DNA from: Oryzias latipes | Lineage: Eukaryota > Chordata > Actinopteri > Beloniformes > Adrianichthyidae | Length of the DNA stretch: 64,000 nt | Direction: 5' to 3' | Assembly: GCF_002234675.1 (NCBI RefSeq) | Contig: NC_019868.2 | Location: 6,418,433 to 6,482,432, forward strand | Part shown: positions 22,902 to 35,016 of the stretch, one piece after another | Layout: each line of letters begins with the position of its first letter | Position numbering within the stretch: the first letter of the stretch is position 1 | The notes under the pieces: model-generated | The model's input: only the letters and a program-made list of their open reading frames with translations | Databases searched by the model: none | What the model was told of the DNA's origin: nothing | Position numbers and translations under genes: made by a program

Positions 22902-24463
22902 TTATCTTCTCTTTGTCTTGTCAGTTTTCTTCTTAGTAAAGATTGCTGTGGTGAAAATGGCATCCTGTTTTTTTCTCTGTAAAAGATAATCCAAATGATT
23001 TTTTTGGTTATGCACAAATCAGTTTACTGGTATTTATTGGCAGCCAAATGTAAATTCTTTACCTTCTGGTATTGCCAATCATCAATGATTGTTTCCGGCT
23101 TTGTTTTACAGACCAAATGCGCTGGTTTAGTAAAAGAGCATAAAAATTTTAAAATGTACTTCTTAAATGGACAAGATAGGCAAAAATGTAGATGTTTTAA
23201 TGAAAGAAAATCTGTATATCCTCTTACCTTTGCAGACAGCACAGGATTTCTTTGATACAACACAAAATAGAAATGTTACCATCATGAGACTGAAAACCAA
23301 GGTTCCAAAAAACAGAAAGAAAAATATGTTGTTGCACATGTAATCATGAGTTCCATCTCCTAAAATGGAAAAAAAAAAGAAAAATTATTGTCAAAATCGA
23401 TATACTAAAAAGATTTTTTCTTTTTCTATTAACAAATTATGCCATTATCTTAAAAAGTATGTTACCTTGAACATCCAGTTTTGTTCCATTTCCAAAAACC
23501 ACTTTTCCACATGCAGCCACAGCACAGTAGTAAAGTCCAGCATCAGAGGAGCTGACCTTCTTCAAGAAGCTGTAGACACAACTCTGCAGAGGCTGAGTCT
23601 CTGTACCCCCGTCACAGTCACCATCACTGCTTCTTCTGGCGTAAATATAAGTGGGATGAGATTCCCCTTCAGTCTTTCTGAACCAGAACACTCTCTGTTC
23701 CTCTGGACATGCATCATTTTTAAACTCAGAGAGAACTGAACACTGCAGAGCCACAACGTCTCCTGCAGAAACCGGATCAACAGAACTTTGAACCACTGCA
23801 GGAAAATCAGAGTGCGGTCCTGGAAGAATAAGAACGGTTTAAAAAAGGCTATAATAAACATAAAAATGATCTCAGAAAAGTTTTCATTATTTTTATTGAA
23901 CACTTGACTAAAATGGGTTTTTAAAAACCACAAGATATTTTATAATGCCAATACTGACCTTTAATTTCTAGAAATACTGCCCTAATGAAGGTGATGTCTG
24001 TACCATCCAATGATAAACAGTAATAGAAGGCAGAGTCACTTGGCTTAGCTTTTGCAGTATGAAGAATAAATTTTCCTTCTTCTTCTTTGGTTGTAAAATG
24101 ACCGATCTTCTTCTCTCCAGCACCATTGCTGAATCCTTTTCCTAGGATTTCAGGCATTTTTCCAGGAACAAGTTTGATCCAGAAAAAGATTGCAAAGTTC
24201 AGGCTTTTGTTGTAACAGGGTAGGGTCACATCTTCTCCAGCGTTTACTGTCTTTATTTCAAATCCCTCATCTGTACAACCTAAAACAGTTGTAACACAAC
24301 ACAATTATTACAGTATAATCAATACAATATATTCTACATTTTGTCATACTATGCAAAAAGACAATAACTGTTGTTATTAATATTATCCCTATTTTTAAAA
24401 CACTTTCTACACATACTTACATCCAAGTTGAAGTATCAGTATTGTGCATAGTACGACGTGCAT
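22902..24463 (-). CDS. NITR-like receptor gene C (type 1), tyrosine-less tail
   Basis: Exons: signal 24421-24463 (MHVVLCTILILQLG), V-like Ig 23959-24279 (TLPC, FFWIK, FYYC), second Ig 23466-23819 with the same extra cysteines and FGNGTKLDVQ, transmembrane 23228-23359 (NNIFFLFFGTLVFSLMMVTF), tail 23063-23121 and 22902-22976. All junctions are GT-AG and all phases agree, giving 327 residues. The tail reads RKKQDAIFTTAIFTKKKTDK and stops after KRR. Where gene D has VVYATT this gene has AIFTTA, so the ITIM-like tyrosine is Phe and the ITSM region lies after the stop. The TM segment has no charged residue for adaptor pairing. It can bind ligand but has no evident signalling motif (inference). Confidence 0.78.
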
Positions 24464-24529
24464 TTTTCTAAACTTCTTATTCTCTCGTCTGCAGATGACT
24501 TGTGTCGCATTAGAGGATGATTTTCTCTG

Positions 24530-24630
24530 TTGTTGCTATATAAAAATGGGAGGGAACAATTTTAAAACAAACTGATTGGCTGGTAATCACACTGCCATCT
24601 CAGTTACAACCCCAGTGGAAACATAACAAG
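24530..24630 (-). promoter_or_regulatory. Conserved proximal promoter of NITR-like gene C
   Basis: An inverted CCAAT box (24,575-24,579) and a TATATAAAAA run (24,537-24,546) lie 74-116 bases upstream of the ATG. The block is nearly identical to that of gene A. Confidence 0.5.
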
Positions 24631-24849
24631 CAAATCTTTCCATCACTTGCGTAAAGCAACATCACTAGCATGTTTTAGTTATCTCATAGTGGTGGCTTTG
24701 GCTGTCTACAAGGGAAGAGACCTACTGCAAAAAAAGAAAAAAAATTGGTGCAAAAAGCTTTAAAAAGCAATGATTATATTGTTGAAGAATGAATGTAAGT
24801 ATGTGTTCATTTTAGGTGAAAATACAAATGTAAAAGAGAAATGGCCCAG

Positions 24850-25116
24850 CAAGAAACTGCAGACATTTATTTAATGCAATTAAAAAAAATGAACATAATG
24901 AAAAACCACTGCAGTGCTATTGGGGTTTGAACCAAGGACCGATATCTAGTTCTAGCGGCAAAAGTTGGACCAGGATGTCCAACAGTATGAATCTGCTGTC
25001 TCTATGAGATCTCCGCCTGCCTGCCTACCGACCCAGCCTCAGATCCTCACTCACAGTTTTTGTTTTCCGTTCACAGTTCCCGCACAGTTCCCGCTTTAAC
25101 TCAGACTGCCTGCGAC
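24850..25116 (+). pseudogene. Gypsy fragment remnant with internal deletion
   Basis: The ends match 1015-1124 and 2141-2240 near gene A, joined at about 24,990 where roughly 1 kb of integrase sequence is missing. The join lies at a shared TCTCTATG-like stretch, which suggests a microhomology deletion. The next element, a gypsy LTR, begins at 25,117. Confidence 0.75.
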
Positions 25117-25472
25117 TGTAACTGCTTCTCATCTCTGCTCTGCGTTGTGTTGTTTTGTGCACCCTCAGGTAGCCACGAGACACTGGAGGAACTTTCTTGG
25201 AGCAGTTTTCTTTATTCTGGTTGTAACAAAATATGGCATCAACACGTGCTGCACTCAGATAAAGCCCCAAAACTAAAAATATAAAGTTCAAATTAGCACC
25301 AACATTGAATACAAAAAAAACAGATATCCATCAATCAAGAGAGTGGGGGGGGGCATCAATTTATACCCAGATCTGAAGGACCCTAATGGCATGCAACTGA
25401 ATTGCCAGATATAAAATAAACAAATAAAAACAATTTTGTGTAATTATACAATACTTTTATGAACCCGTTACA
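25117..25472 (-). repeat. 3' LTR of decayed gypsy element
   Basis: On the minus strand it starts TGTAACGGG just after a polypurine tract CTTGGGGGGTGAA and ends GCAGTTACA. A TATA box (GTATAAAT, 25,359-25,366) and an AATAAA signal (25,211-25,216) sit in the order expected for U3-R-U5. The 356-bp limits rest on TG...CA ends and the PPT; a second LTR is not available for comparison. Confidence 0.65.
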
Positions 25473-25810
25473 TTCACCCCCCAAGACTTACACAAAATAA
25501 AGCATGTATAAAGGAACCTAAACACATTGGTCCCAACAATCTGAGGAGTAGGTACAATACAATTACAGTTACAAATCCCAGTTTAAAAAACATCCCAAAG
25601 GATCAGCGTGAAGAAAGGAATGGCAAAAACCCGTCTACTTACATAGGGAAAAGAATATGCCCACTTACATATCACCTGTAATACACGACTCCAGAAAAGA
25701 AAAAAAACTGACAACAAAAAAATACAACATTACAAAAATGTTACAAACACTTTTAACATCACATAAAAACTCAATCACACTCCTACATTCAAAGGGCTGA
25801 CGCAGATCTG

Positions 25811-26944
25811 TCACCGTCGAGTCACTGGTCTCAGGAAACGTCCAACTCTAGATCTGCGGGGAGGGACTGTGTCAACTCTTGGGACAGTACAGTCAGTAGT
25901 CAAAACAGAGTCAGGGGCAATAGACTCCACATCTGAGCATAATGCAAGAATAGTGTCGCACAATCCAACAACCGCGTCAGATGCATCATCACATACCGCA
26001 ACACCCTGTGGACCGTTATCCTCAATCGTCAAAACACTGTCAGACGCCAACGGCAGCTCAGACACCCAAACTCTTGTTCTGAACTCAACTGATTCAGAGG
26101 AAACATCACTCACTGCAGACCTTTTATCCCTGGCATCCACCTAGCTTGAAACCGAGGAAACAATCTGCTCCTGGGCAGTGATGTCCGAGTCATGAAGAGG
26201 CAGACTATTGACAGGCATGAGCAGATTACGATGAACAACTTTTGATCGCCCACTCGTGGGGTTCTGAATCTTGAAAGTGTGGCTCTGATCACTTTTCTCA
26301 AGAACAACATAGACTGTCTTTTCCCACCAATCAGCGAGTTTTCTCTTCCCACTTTCCCCCTTGTTGGCTAACAACACATGATCACCCACATCTACTAGTG
26401 CACCACGCACTTTCCTGTTGTACATTTGTGAATGGTGCTGAAGTTGTATCACTGCCATTGACTGTGCCACGGCCATAGCCTCTTTCATGTTCTTGCGCAG
26501 GGATTTAACGTAACGGTCACTGTCTACAACCTCCTGATCATGAAGAACAGAGCCAAACATAACATCCACCGGAAGACGTGGCACTCTCCCAAACATGAGC
26601 AGAAATGGGGCATAGCCTGTTGTTTCGTGCACAGTGCAGTTACAAGCAAATGTTAAGGATTTCAAGGCATTAGGCAGAGGATGTTTTGCTCTGGGGGGCA
26701 GTGCTCGAATAATGTTGCCTAGAGTACGGTTCACTCTTTCGCACGAACTGTTACCCATCAGATGGTAGGGGGTAGCGTGCGGTTTTTGCACCCCGGCAAC
26801 AGTCAACAACTCCACGATGAGCGCACTCTCAAAAGCGACACCCTGGTCAGAATGTAACCTTCTAGGAAGGCTGGACTGCACAAATGGCTCCCTGCTCAGA
26901 GCATCAGCAACAACATTACGAGTATGGAAGCGATTCTGTAGCAT
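25811..26944 (-). pseudogene. Gypsy integrase and Pol C-terminus, broken
   Basis: The frame goes from the RNase H end (RNVVADALSREPF) directly to LHSDQGVAFES, so the integrase zinc finger and first catalytic Asp are deleted. The second Asp and the Glu region (SSCERVNRTLGN) remain. A stop at 26,141-26,143 interrupts the same frame, which otherwise runs on to 25,811 with an Arg-rich end (PPRRSRVGRFLRP). It cannot encode working integrase. Confidence 0.75.
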
Positions 26945-27623
26945 AAATAAAAAGCAAAGTCAAAACCAAAAATGCTTTTTCATTTTCAAAATGAAGCTGC
27001 ATTTTTTGACTCAAAAATAAAATGAAAAAGCAATACATCAAAATGCTTTTTCATTTCCTTCCTCAACACTGCTTTTTCTGTCACTTAATTAAAATGCTAA
27101 TGAAAATGATACTTGACATTTCATTTTCAAAAAGGTCCCTGGTAAATGTGTAGCAAAATTCATTTAGAAATGTCTTATTTGACAAATAAAATGGATTAAC
27201 AGAAATGCTTTTTAATTTTCAAAATGTAACTGCATCAAATGACTCAAAATTCAAATGAAAAAGCAACATTTCAAAATACTTTTTCATGTTATACTTAAAA
27301 ACCACTTATTCTGTGTCATAATTAAAACGAAAATGCAAAGAGGGTATGGCATTTTCACACCCACCCTGCGAAATTTGTAGCAGAATTATTTCTCAGTGAG
27401 CATTAGCAGAGGGGAGGTGGGGCGATGACGTCACTGCTTTCTCATTTTAATTTTAATTAAGGGACAGAATAAGCAGTGTTGAGGAAGGAAATGAAAAATC
27501 ATTTTGATGTATTGCTTTTTCATTTTATTTTTGTCAAAAAATGCAGCTTCATTTTGAAAATGAAAAAGCATTTCTGGTTTTGACTTTGCTTTTTATTTAT
27601 GCTACAGAATCGCTTCCACATAC
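26922..27623. mobile_element. MITE with long terminal inverted repeats inside gypsy pol
   Basis: The arms 26,922-27,120 and 27,425-27,623 are near-perfect inverted repeats over about 190 bp, starting GTATGGAAGCGATTCTGTAG at the left. It splits the gypsy frame between the RNase H tail (DIKYIPGP) and RNVVADAL. The interior is A/T-rich with repeated GCTTTTTCATTTT units. No transposase is seen. The target duplication is short (perhaps CT) and unclear. Confidence 0.8.
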
Positions 27624-29651
27624 AAGGTCCCGGAATGTACTTGATATCAAACTGAAACAGAGCAAGTTTAGTTATCCACCTCTGCTCACACGCATCCAGA
27701 CGAGCTTTGGAAAAAATATAAGTTAATGGGTTATTATCCATCCACACGGTGAATGGATGACCCTTTAACCAATAGTGAAATTTATCACACACTGCCCACT
27801 TGAGTGCGAAAAACACTAATCTGTGCGCAGGATATTTTGACTGAGCAAAACTGAGGGACTTGCTTGCAAACGTTATAGGTCTGGCTATCGTACCACCAAC
27901 AGGAACTTGAGACAAGACAAAGTAAAAGCTGACCTACATTCTTCAGTCCAGTCATCAGCACCAAGTTCTGATCGCCAAAAATGCTTAACATCATCCTCAT
28001 GAATGTTGCCGGACTGTTTCAAAGGCCCTGGGGCATCCTGTTGTACTCATACAAACCAAATGGCGAAGGAAAGGCTGTATATTTCTTGTCGTCCTCATGA
28101 ACTTCTACATTGTAATAGCCAGAGGTCAAGTTTATTGTTGAGAAGAAGGCATTACCACCCAAAGCAGACAATGCATCCGTCGGATGGGGAAGCGGATGTG
28201 CATCCTTGACTGTGCGAGCATTAAGCCAGCGGAGGTCATTGCATATTCTCAAATCCCCATTTTTCTTTAAGACTACTACAAGGGGTGACGCTTACTCGCT
28301 GCTGGACTTCGTGCAGTTTCTCATAATACGTCGGTGGCATGCGCCTACACGGAAATCTGAAAGGTTTGTCATCTGTGACTCTGATACGGTGTAGGCAACC
28401 AATGGCCTTACCACAATCTAACTTTTCCCTAGAAAAGATGGACTGGTATTTCACAATGAGTTCCACCACTTCAGCTTTGTATACCCGAGAAACTTCACAT
28501 AACTCGATGTCAATGACTGATGAACCCAAGTCACCCAACTTTGACTGAAGTGAACTGGCTGCAGTGAGCTGCGGTCTGACTTGAGGACGGTCTGGCAAGG
28601 TGGACGTGTCGGACACAAGGCTGGACATGGTCTCACGGTCGCCATGGAGCTGCACTTGATGACTGACTGCAGACCGATCACCACCAAACTCCTCAACAGT
28701 CTCACAGAGAGACACATCCGCCAACTTAGCATTGCGTTTAATGGTTACAGGCTTGTGAGATGGATTGATCACCTTGAGAGGCAGCTAACCATCCTCCCTC
28801 AGAATAGCAACCGATCTTCCGACTATAACTGATCATGGTCTGGTCTTAGCACGTGTAGGCTCAACTACCACCACACTGCCTGCAACCTGTTTGTCCACCA
28901 ATTGTAGTTTGGCCCACACCAGGTATTCGGTCACAAGCTCCAGCATTACAGCTTTCCTGACTTTGACAGTTCCGAACGCTTCTGGAACAACCTTTGTCTC
29001 TACTCCAGCTATCAAACTCAGCAGTTGCTGTCCCGAATCACTCCCACAGTCATGCACTGTAGTAGCCCTGTCAAGAAGTTCCTTCTCCAAGCCACTGATC
29101 ACGTACCTTAACAGGTTACTGCCAACAATCCATTCCTCAATCTGGTCCTCCACCACCAAAGTAGGGACTAATACACTGCATCCGTAGAGTTCCATCGCAA
29201 TGTCACACAAGCCCACGGGTGAGGTCTTCGAGCCCCCGCACCCAATTAGCACAGCGTCCGCAGGTTGGAGGTCGGGGTCCTTCAACACAGCATGCTGTAA
29301 TAGCTGGGGAATTACTCTAGAGCTTAGTGTACATGCCATCGAACCACTGTCCAGTAACGCAGAAACAGTCACTTTACCACCCAGTGTCACCTTTTCATAG
29401 AATAAGTCTTCATTCCGTTTCAGTCTTCGAACATTCTGAATCACCGGTATCCATCCCATTTTACTCTCTTGGCACACACTTTGATACAGTGGATCCATAT
29501 CAACTCTGTCATCTTCAGGGGGAACACATTCAGGCCCAACACTTGCCCCTACCACATGCAGGCCACCTAGTTTTCCTGCTGCCGTACATTTTGTTTCACT
29601 GCACTGGGACACTCTGCCTTCGTGTGATCGGGAGCAAAACAACGAAAGCAC
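27624..29651 (-). pseudogene. Gypsy protease, RT and RNase H, broken
   Basis: 28,833-29,651 encodes an aspartic protease domain (SALLDSGSMACTL). 28,236-28,772 is the linker to RT, and 28,019-28,252 gives the first RT blocks (ICNDLRWLNARTV, SPFGLYEYNRMPQGL). The following RT part with the catalytic YxDD is deleted near 28,015; the next piece is a linker (HFWRSELGADDW) and then RNase H (27,624-27,915, VWMDNNPLTYIF). Frameshifts separate the blocks. The element is dead. Confidence 0.78.
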
Positions 29652-30560
29652 AGGCAGTCAGACCTGCAGTGGTAGACAGTAATGTGCCTAGAATCTCCAC
29701 AGACAGCACAGTGCACACTGGCTTTAGCTCCAAGTTTCTGTGTGGGCACAGCGCTCTTACTATGCAACCTAGGCTGTTGTTGCGCAAGAACACGTTCAAG
29801 CATGGAAATGACCTTGTCCTGGCGATCCTGAGAGCTCTCAATTGGCTGTTTGACAGGAAGCGCCGCAGCTGCTGCTCCAGTGAAGACAGGGGGCACACTT
29901 TGCTGCGTGGCAGATTCGCCCTGCTGTCGCAACAACCAGACACTGTCACCATCAGGCACGGACTTGCGCTTGTGGACCTTACAATGTTCAACCAGCCTTT
30001 AATGAATGTCGGCAACTGTCCAATGAGTCATGGGCTTACACCTCAATATCAATGACAGTTAAGGGTCTGGGCAGTTCTGAATAGGCATTGTGACCAAGTT
30101 ACGTGACAAAGAGTCAAAAGTCAAATTCTGTCTTTTTAAGGAGTACTCAGTCAGCTCCAAGGCCCTGTTTAGTCTCAGCCAATAGTTAAACGGGTGTTCA
30201 CCAGAGGGGGGTTTTGTCGCATAAAAATCAGCTAAGGGCAGATTAGATTTCCCTGTGTCACTGAAAAGCTGTTTCAATTACTCAAAAATCTGATCTGGGC
30301 CATCAGTCAACGTGAACACTGGCTTACTACGTATGCGCCCTCCCAGCTAATTTGAATAAAACTTCTTGAGCTTGTTCAGGCACAGGGATGTCCCTTTTTT
30401 TCACATCGGACAGCATCAAAACTTCCCACTCAGTAACAGAACAGGTGTCAGTACTATCACCTCTAAAACTCACTGGTTCTTTTACATCCTGTCGTAAAAT
30501 TACATTTAGAAGAGTCATTGATGGCTGAACCAGACACACCTGCAACAGCACCACCAAATT
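29567..30560 (-). pseudogene. Gypsy Gag, main part
   Basis: The frame at 29,567-29,959 has a cysteine-rich motif CAVCGDSRHITVYHC and a CCHC knuckle CFRCFAPDHTKAEC. 30,059-30,277 and 30,327-30,557 carry upstream Gag sequence (GEHPFNYWLRLNRALELTEY) with intervening stops. It continues beyond the LINE insertion. Confidence 0.65.
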
Positions 30561-30564
30561 GCGC

Positions 30565-31228
30565 TCAATGCATGATGCAATGGGGGCGGGAACACATTAC
30601 ACCGATTTTAAAATCGCTGCATTGGCTCCCTGTGCAATTCAGAATTAATTTTAAAGTTCTTTTATTGGTTTACAAATGTTTTTATTGTCTCGGGCCATCA
30701 TATTTATCTGACATGATTTTAAAGTTTGAGCCCTTGCGGACCCTGAGGTCCTCTGATACAGGCCTTTTGGTTATTCCAAAAGTTAGAACTAAAACATACG
30801 CCGAGGCCTCATTCAGTTTTTACGGACCTCGCCAGTGGAACAGCCTCCGAGAGAGCCTCAGGGCCGCAGAGACTGTTCATGTTTTTAAAGGAAGGCTTAA
30901 GACCTACCTCTTTAATTTAGCTTTTAGTTGAATTTTAGGAATTTATTTGATACTTTAATTATTTATTTTCTCTTTTTACTAGTTTTATATGCGTATGTAT
31001 GTACATTTATTTATTTATTTTATTTATTTATTTTTTAATTTTTTTTGTTACACTTACCTTTTCATATGTCTATTAAGGTTTGTGTAATTATTTGTTTCTT
31101 GTTCATTTTGTCGGCACTGTTTGTCTTGTCATCTTGTTTTTAAATCTTATTGTATTTTATGCACGGCACTTTGAGTGACATGTTGTTATCAAAGTGCTAA
31201 ATAAAGATTGATTTGATTTGATTTGAAT
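30565..31228 (+). mobile_element. 5'-truncated LINE 3' end (CR1/L2/Rex1-like)
   Basis: The frame reads HITPILKSLHWLPVQFRINF, GPSYLSDMI and YGPRQWNSLRESLRAAE, then FKGRLKTYLF-stop. This is the C-terminus of ORF2 in CR1/L2-group LINEs. It ends in AATAAAGATTGATTTGATTT, the short tandem tail typical of these elements. An AATGC is shared by both flanks and may be the target duplication. Gag sequence resumes right after it. Confidence 0.75.
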
Positions 31229-31321
31229 GCTCTCACCAATAGAAACGCCCACTTGAGAAGCTATTTCGGCTAATAGCTTTTCAGTGACACCGTCCTTCGA
31301 GTTGGCGGTCACATCACATTA
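31229..31321 (-). pseudogene. Gypsy Gag, second fragment
   Basis: Between two insertions the minus strand keeps a clean Gag-like frame (VTANSKDGVTEKLLAEIASQ) that joins neither neighbour directly. It shows that both insertions hit gag. Confidence 0.55.
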
Positions 31322-32430
31322 GCTGCGTTTACATGGTCAAAAGTAAACGGAAAGAACGCCTGATCGGAAAGAAATTGCGTCATGTATACGCGCCGTTCGG
31401 AATACTCTGCCCCGGTCAGACTCGTTTCGGATCAGAGTTTCTTTCCGATCGAGATAGGTGGGTTATACCGGTCGTTTATCCGATCGTGGAGCATGTAAAC
31501 TGTCATTCCGATTGTGTGTCACTACTGCTTTGGTTTACGTCATGCATAGATGGTATTTCGCTGAGAGAAAAGTTTGGAGCTCATACAGGACCGACCAGCT
31601 GCTCTGCGGACGCCCCGCTGGCTCTCCCCTCTCTTTCACCCCTCACGAGGGAGATGCGGGGAAGAAGCGCTTCGTTCCCCCCGACGCTCACTCGGTCCAC
31701 TGGCACCCGTGTGAGCAGAGGAGCTGGATTAATAACATTGTGTCTGAGAGGAGGAGGATGCTTTTTTACGTGTGCGTTTGTTGTTTTGTTATGTGTGGGA
31801 GAATTCAGACTGCGAGCCGTCCCGCCGCTCTGGGTTAGCGGCTGCAAGACCGCCAGCTCACGCAGCGAGTTTGGGGAAGCAGAAATAAATGTCCCTCAGT
31901 CCTTAGAAACTGTTCAAACAATCACGTGGATTTGTGTTTCCAGTTGTGTCCCGACAAAATAAAGACTGATGTTATTCCCAGACATTTACGTGCAGCCAAG
32001 ATGCAGATTGCAGCGTTTCATGGTCCTGGATTTTGTGTCCATCAGGCTATTGTTGTTAGCCTGTGTTTATAGCCTGTCCTAACCCTTCTTCCATCACTGA
32101 TCACACGGATTAAATAAAACGATGAGCAAACAGGCGCTTCATACTATTCATGACATTAATAAAAGCACGTTTGGAAGATCGTCTCGTATATTACCGAGCT
32201 GCTGCATAAAATAAATGTCTGTGGCAGCTGTTTGTTTAGAACGGGAACTATTTCCTCATCCGGGAGTTTTCAACACTACTGCGCATGCCCAAATGATTCA
32301 TTCCGACCGAAAGTGTGAGCCATGGGAACGTTTGTTCTAATCGGAAAAAGGTTTTCTGATCCCATGTGCACGGGTGAATTTTAACCCGACCATTGATCCG
32401 ATCAAGATATTCTGCCCATGTAACCCCGGC
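31322..32430. mobile_element. DNA transposon remnant with TA-flanked ends
   Basis: The left end is GCTGCGTTTACATGG and the right end reversed is GCCGGGGTTACATGG. TA flanks both sides. It interrupts the gypsy gag frame. The interior has GATCGGA-rich motifs typical of a fish DNA element. The long frames (31,333-31,962) carry no transposase motif. A related partial end lies at 32,927-33,020. Confidence 0.6.
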
Positions 32431-32513
32431 TATTGTGGAGAAACATCAGCATCAGTGACTCGGGACGATCTTTCAAACTGTCGTTTAGGTGTCGACACAT
32501 TAGGAGGAAACAT
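32431..32513 (-). pseudogene. Gypsy Gag N-terminus
   Basis: Starting at the ATG at 32,513 the minus strand reads MFPPNVSTPKRQFERSSRVT and runs up to the edge of the DNA element, where a TAG is formed. It is the probable Gag start of the decayed gypsy element. Confidence 0.5.
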
Positions 32514-33300
32514 GGCTGCACCTCTACCTCTACCACGCCATGTGCAGGAGAGAACGCAAAAGATCAAATAGACCTGTTCTTATCCATAGATTGAAAAAAG
32601 AGCTTGTGGCAAAAAAAACTAAAATAAAATCATAAAATGACACTCTTTAACTCTTTTTTTTTTTCAAAAAACAAAACAAAAGCACTCTTCACAGAATTGA
32701 AACCCAAAATGTCACATCACCTGTTGCATGAAAAATCTCTCACACGCCCAGTTCACTGACGTCAACCGTCCACGCAGGTGGAAATCAGCTCCACAAATGA
32801 CTCTTTTCATTCACTGCTCAGGCCCTCCGCTGCAGCGGTGCGCGTGCATGCCATCACGTGCGCAGCGATCATCGAGATCAGGCGTATGTATCATCTGGTC
32901 TAAGTGACATCTTCAACCCACTACATTAGCCGCGGTTCCATGTGCAAAATATCTTGATCGGATCAAAGATCGGATTAGTATTAAACTGTGTACATGGGCC
33001 CAGAAAAACTTTATCCAATTATAGTAAATGTTTACATACACCACACTTTCGGTCAGAAAATATCATTTGGACATGCTCAGAACTCTCTAAAGAGTCACAC
33101 CGCCCCAAAGCCGCTGTGTGAGCTGGCGGTCCGAGGTCTGCTCGGAGACACAGTTCTACCAGGAGTCATGGTTCTCCTGAGTTCGCCCGGAACGCATACG
33201 TAACAAAGCACCCATCCAGCAAACACAAAGCTACCAGTCCGGCTCAGCGGCTGCTGTTTGCTCACACGGAGCAGTCCTGTTTAGCTCCAAAGCTTTCTCT
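32514..33300. other. Spacer with a partial DNA-element end
   Basis: 32,514-32,926 may include remains of the gypsy 5' region. 32,927-33,020 resembles one end of the element at 31,322 (TAGCCGCGGTTCCATGTG and CTTGATCGGATCAAAGATCG). No gene is recognised. Confidence 0.35.
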
Positions 33301-33463
33301 TCCACACGCGCACACTTGGTTTGTCTTTATCCATCACATTGGATATGTCGATCGATCTTGCATTAACCCTTGTGCTATCCTAGGCACTTAGACATTGGGA
33401 GTTGGGTCATCTACACCCCACAAGACAGTGCGCTGAACTTTTTTCTTCAATGATTTGTGATCT

Positions 33464-35016
33464 GATCGCAAAACACCCCAGGCTCCTCAGAAAGCAGAAG
33501 CAGATTGAGAACACTTGGGTTAAAGGCTGCAGGATTTACGTCAAACCACTCGGTCCACCGGACCGGGCCTATGTTCTGGTTGTGAACACCATGAAGGACT
33601 TTGAGAAGTGTTTAATCACGGTTGTCTGAAACTACATGCAGTGATAAATCAAAGAGCCAAATAATTTCAAGAAATATAACGCCTGGATTCATCATTTCCT
33701 CCATAAGTCTGAAGTGACCTGATTATCAACAAAGATCTGACATGCAGACAACTTGACCTCACTTCTTAGGCGCCGCTGATATCAGCTGAAGAAGGATATG
33801 GACCTCTATCTAATGTCTGCAGACAAAACAGCGAAGAGAACTATAAGCTTTGTTTTAAACCGAGAAGAACAGCTGTTAATCAGCAGAAGAAGGAATATTA
33901 GCCTTGGTCTTTCGACAAATATGGACCCTTTTGTACTTTTTTTTTTTACTTCATAGCATTACTTTGTCATAAAAAAAAATTAAAAAAAGAAGAAAAAAAT
34001 AAATAAAACTAACAAAATAAATGATTAATCAATTATTTAAAAATGTCAAATTGATTGAATTTTAATTACTTCACTTGTTTAAAAAAAATTTTTTGATAAG
34101 CTGATTCATGAATTTCTCCTAATGAAACATAATTTTGTACATATTATTAACTTTTGTTACTTGATCAAATTTTTCTATGAAAATTCCTGAAACAGTGTTG
34201 TGTCTAATCATATCAATGACTTTTATAAGTAACATAATCTGCATATATTTTGGATACTTCATTGCCATGTTGATTCCTCAAAGTTATTTTTTACAAAATA
34301 ATTTAAGTAATTCATCTTTGTCATGTGTTTCAAATTGATTCAAAAATATTTCCTAATGTAACTGAAACAGTGTTGTGTATTTTACTGATATAGTATTGTA
34401 TTTTAATCACATGAATGACTTTTATAAGTAACATCTTCTTCCACTTTCGGCTTCTCCCATCAGGGGTCGCCACAGCGAACGAGTCGCATGGTAAATTTGG
34501 CAATGTTTTTACGCCGGATGCCCTTCCTGACGCAACCTTCTCAAACCGGGCTTGGAACCGGCAGAGGTAGAGAAGGGAACAGGGAGCAGCCCGGAGTCGA
34601 ACCTGGGTTTCACGGACGGAAGGCGCCGCAAACCAGCAACATAATATGCATATATTTTAAATAACTGATCTGCATTTGCAATGTTGATTTCTGAAATTGT
34701 TATTTTTACATAATAATTTAAGTAATTCATCTTTGTCATGTGCTTTATTGATACTTTACGATTCTTAATTCTGTCTGATAAAAGTTATGAACTGGATATT
34801 GATAAATCATGTAATAAAATGGTTATAATATAACGGGGTGGGATTATATAAGTTCGCTTCCTTCCACTCCCTTTCAAGCAATATTTATTAATATGCCAAA
34901 TTATCCTAAGTTTGATTAGTTACTGTATGAATGTATAACTGATGATTGTATTGCTTTTGTGTATCATTTCTATTTGATTGCTTGAAATAAACCATTAAAA
35001 AAAAAAATTTTAAAAA
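33464..35016 (+). mobile_element. 5'-truncated polyadenylated retroposed insert
   Basis: Inserted in the MITE; the paralogous MITE at 59,489 is uninterrupted there. It begins inside a short frame (AKHPRLLRKQKQIENTWVKG then CRIYVKPLGPPDRAYVLVV, stop at 33,629) and ends with AATAAACCATT plus an A-rich tail. A possible ATCT duplication flanks it. The peptide vaguely resembles the C-terminal part of some LINE ORF1 proteins (low confidence). 34,150-34,330 and 34,360-34,740 are an imperfect internal duplication. Confidence 0.5.
34435..34637. mobile_element. SINE/MITE-like dispersed fish repeat
   Basis: The stretch with CGGCTTCTCCCATCAGGGGT and GCCGGATGCCCTTCCTGACG is a very common fish repeat. It is flanked by AACAT (34,430-34,434 and 34,638-34,642) and is absent from the neighbouring sister copy of the local duplication, which supports insertion. 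Confidence 0.65.

Larger units (their letters stand above)
25117..32513 (-). mobile_element. Decayed Ty3/gypsy element with nested insertions
   Basis: A minus-strand gypsy element runs from a gag start at 32,513 down to an LTR ending at 25,117. It is broken by a DNA element (31,322-32,430), a LINE 3' end (about 30,565-31,228) and a TIR element (26,922-27,623). It also carries internal deletions and stops. The 5' LTR was not found; 32,514-32,926 may contain remains of it. Confidence 0.75.

Noticed and set aside
31333-31962. 209-residue frame in a DNA-element remnant
   Set aside because: No recognisable motif, and two overlapping frames are equally long; likely chance in CG-rich sequence.
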